A stretch of DNA of 33,102 nt from Candidatus Rokuibacteriota bacterium (lineage in GTDB: Bacteria; Methylomirabilota; Methylomirabilia; Rokubacteriales; CSP1-6), in NCBI GenBank assembly GCA_016866775.1, contig VGLJ01000055.1:1-33102 (forward strand), in the 5' to 3' direction. The number at the start of each line of letters is the position of its first letter. The first letter of the stretch is position 1. Below are positions 31,531 through 33,102 of this stretch, piece after piece. Under the pieces are notes generated by a model. It was not told the DNA's origin and ran no database searches. It saw nothing but the letters and a program-made list of their open reading frames with translations. A program made the position numbers and the translations under genes.

Positions 31531-32960
31531 GTGCCGGCGGCCGCACGCTCGTTCGTCCCGTCATCGCCATCGTCGGGCGCCCGAACGTGGGCAAGTCCAC
31601 GCTCTTCAACCGCCTGGTCGGGCGGCGCCAGTCGCTCGTGCGCGACGTGCCCGGTGTCACGCGCGATCGCCTCTACGGGCAGGTGACGTTCGAGCGATGG
31701 CAGGCGACGGCGATCGACACCGGCGGCTTCGACCCCTTGTCCACCGAGCCGCTGATCGAGGCCGTGCGGCGCCAGGTCGACGCCGCGATCGCGGAGGCGG
31801 ACCTCGTGCTGTTCGTCGTCGACGCGCGTGCCGGGGTCACCGCGCTCGATCTCGAGATCGCCGGCCTGCTCCGGCGCTGCGGGCGTCCCGTGATCCTCGT
31901 CGCGAACAAGGTCGAGAGCGACGCGCAGACGGCCGCGCTCGCGGAGCTCTTCACGCTCGGCCTCGGCGAGCCGGTGCCGGTGTCCGCCGAGCACGGCCGC
32001 GGCGTCGGCGAGCTGCTCGAGATCGCGCGCGACCGCGCGCCGCGCGCCCCGCTACGGAAGCCGGAGCAAGGCCCTTTGGACATGGGGCCCGCCTCTGAAC
32101 ATGGGGCCCCACACCTGAAGGACCCCAAACCCCTCTCGAGGACCCCAATCCCTCATGTCGCGATCATCGGACGGCCGAACGCCGGCAAGTCGTCGCTCGT
32201 CAACGCGATGGTCGGCGGCGAGCGGGTGCTCGTGCACGAGGCGCCCGGCACGACGCGCGATGCCGTCGACACGGCGATCGAGGTCGACGGCCGCCCGTAC
32301 GTGCTCGTCGACACGGCGGGGATCCGGCGCAAGGGCCGCGTGAGCGAGGCGCTGGAGAAGCTGTCCGTCGTCATGGCGCTGAAGAGCCTCGAGCGCTGCC
32401 AGGTCGCGCTGATCGTCGTCGACGCCAGCGAAGGGCTCGCCGCGCAGGACGCGCACATCGCGGGGTACGCGCACGAGGCCGGGCGCGCGAGCGTGATCGT
32501 CGTCAACAAATGGGACCTCGTCCCGCCGGGCATGGTGCGCAAGGCCGAGGTGATCGAGCAGATCCGCGAGCGCCTGTCGTTCCTCGACTACGCGCCGATC
32601 TGCTTCACGTCGGCGCTGCGCGGCGAGGGGCTCGACGATCTCTTCACGACCATCGACGAGGTCGCGCGCGCGGCGCGCCGCCGCGTGCCGGCCATGGACG
32701 TCACGCGCGTCGTGCGCGAGGCGATCGACCGGCGGCCGATCTCGGTGGGTGGCGCGCCGCTCACGCTGCAGGCGGCGGCGCAGGTGAGCGTGGAGCCCCC
32801 GACGTTCGCGCTGCGCGTGAACCGCCCCGACGAGGTGCACTTCTCGTACGAGCGCTATCTCGTGAAGTCGCTGCGGCGCGTCTTCGACTTCACCGGATCG
32901 CCCGTGCGCCTGTCGCTGCGCAAGGCGACCGGGCCGCGCGCGCGGAGGGTCGAGCGCTGA
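31527..32960 (+). CDS. der: Double-domain ribosome assembly GTPase Der (EngA)
   Basis: Der binds the 50S subunit during maturation and carries two tandem G domains and a C-terminal KH-like domain. First G domain: IVGRPNVGKSTLFNRL, DTGGF, NKVE. Second: IIGRPNAGKSSLVNAM, DTAGIRRKG, NKWDL. The KH-like end runs to LRKATGPRARR. GTG 31527 overlaps the DUF512 stop (GTGA), giving 477 residues. The linker between the G domains (about 182-210; GPLDMGPASEHGAPHL and onward) is not the usual acidic linker but the translation of an inverted G/C-run repeat (32071-32148). All GTPase motifs remain. The stop gives a second CTGA junction. Confidence 0.95.
   Translation: MSAGGRTLVRPVIAIVGRPNVGKSTLFNRLVGRRQSLVRDVPGVTRDRLYGQVTFERWQATAIDTGGFDPLSTEPLIEAVRRQVDAAIAEADLVLFVVDARAGVTALDLEIAGLLRRCGRPVILVANKVESDAQTAALAELFTLGLGEPVPVSAEHGRGVGELLEIARDRAPRAPLRKPEQGPLDMGPASEHGAPHLKDPKPLSRTPIPHVAIIGRPNAGKSSLVNAMVGGERVLVHEAPGTTRDAVDTAIEVDGRPYVLVDTAGIRRKGRVSEALEKLSVVMALKSLERCQVALIVVDASEGLAAQDAHIAGYAHEAGRASVIVVNKWDLVPPGMVRKAEVIEQIRERLSFLDYAPICFTSALRGEGLDDLFTTIDEVARAARRRVPAMDVTRVVREAIDRRPISVGGAPLTLQAAAQVSVEPPTFALRVNRPDEVHFSYERYLVKSLRRVFDFTGSPVRLSLRKATGPRARRVER
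32071..32148 (-). repeat. Inverted G/C-run element in the Der linker, copy F
   Basis: The minus strand of 32095-32135 matches copy E. The block also holds internal direct repeats: ACATGGGGCCC twice (32080-32090 and 32099-32109) and AGGACCCCAA twice (32119-32128 and 32139-32148, exactly 20 bases apart). It is read through in frame and forms the hinge between the two GTPase domains. Confidence 0.75.
32944..32959 (+). promoter_or_regulatory. Strong ribosome binding site with CUG start for the last ORF
   Basis: GGAGGG (32944-32949), inside the der 3' end, lies seven bases before CTG 32957, which overlaps the der TGA as CTGA. The arrangement mirrors the hflX start. Confidence 0.5.
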
Positions 32961-33102
32961 GGCGCCGCCGGGCGCGCCGCCGCCGGATCCGGCTCGCCGT
33001 CACGCTGGTGCTGGCGGCGGCCGTCGTCGGCATCGTCGTGCTGCTCTCGGCGAGCCCGCGCCATCGCGCGTTCTATCTCGGACAGCTGGGCGGCGCCGCC
33101 GC
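32957..33102 (+). CDS. Membrane-anchored or secreted protein, N-terminal part (3' end outside window)
   Basis: From CTG 32957 the frame is open to the window edge. It gives an Arg-rich start (MRRRRARRRRIRL), a hydrophobic helix of about 20 residues (LAVTLVLAAAVVGIVVLL) and then SASPRHRAFYLGQLGG. This is a typical signal anchor or uncleaved signal peptide with the positive charges inside. GTG 33008 is the only standard in-frame start; it would remove the charges and part of the helix. I do not recognise the family. plsY, which often follows der, starts differently, so this is probably not PlsY. Confidence 0.55.
   Translation, partial: MRRRRARRRRIRLAVTLVLAAAVVGIVVLLSASPRHRAFYLGQLGGAA

Noticed and set aside
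32957-33102. plsY as the identity of the last ORF
   Set aside because: plsY often follows der, but PlsY begins directly with a conserved helix and lacks this Arg-rich leader; the visible part matches no family I know.

Overview
The window reads as a contiguous, very GC-rich (about 70% or more by eye) chromosome segment from a Gram-negative bacterium. All 34 genes I can support lie on the + strand and are packed almost without gaps; the longest stretch without a gene is 100 bases (22156-22255). Most junctions are 4-base NTGA stop/start overlaps. Lipid A, Kdo and heptose genes imply an outer membrane with LPS. The gene order, the GC content and an Fe-S type TrpRS would suit a deep-branching phylum such as Rokubacteria/NC10 (Methylomirabilota) or a deltaproteobacterial-type lineage, but that assignment is a guess. 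I see no rRNA, tRNA, CRISPR array, transposase or integrase.

Layout. (1) 1-12062, LPS inner core and lipid A: a DUF374 acyltransferase (5' cut), waaA, lpxK, a heptosyltransferase, four GT4 glycosyltransferases, gmhB, separate rfaE1 and rfaE2 (ADP-heptose synthesis), waaC and a WaaE-type GT2. (2) 12059-15159: trpS, scpA, scpB (condensin partners) and an RluB-type pseudouridine synthase. (3) 15197-22155: pheA-hisC-tyrA-cmk-plsC-rpsA-sppA, a version of the familiar aromatic/cmk/rpsA supra-operon in which aroA is absent between tyrA and cmk. (4) 22256-28500: an IHF/HU protein with its own promoter, a HIT protein, mutS, mutL and miaA. (5) 28497-33102: hflX, pgsA, a DUF512 radical-SAM protein, der and the start of a membrane-anchored protein.

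The most unusual content is a set of short GC-rich palindromic elements that lie inside reading frames. Two copies (271-346 and 13813-13888) are 66/76 identical without gaps. Each forms two hairpins, and six of the ten differences form three compensatory base-pair changes. They are translated in different frames, so the nucleic-acid structure rather than the peptide appears to be conserved. Related G-run/hairpin copies form the C-terminus of the heptosyltransferase (3674-3747), the C-terminus of MiaA (28443-28485) and, in inverted orientation, the linker between the two GTPase domains of Der (32071-32148). MutS carries a 100-base near-perfect hairpin in frame, plus a second GC-rich in-frame insertion in its ATPase domain. 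Smaller palindromes lie in rfaE1 and at the ihfB/HIT junction. The behaviour resembles Rickettsia palindromic elements. In addition, four G-run elements stop 5-18 bases before the next start codon, which suggests a role in stop/start coupling.

Two further points: two genes (hflX and the last ORF) appear to start at CUG codons in CTGA overlaps behind strong Shine-Dalgarno sequences, and gmhB may be transcribed as a leaderless mRNA.
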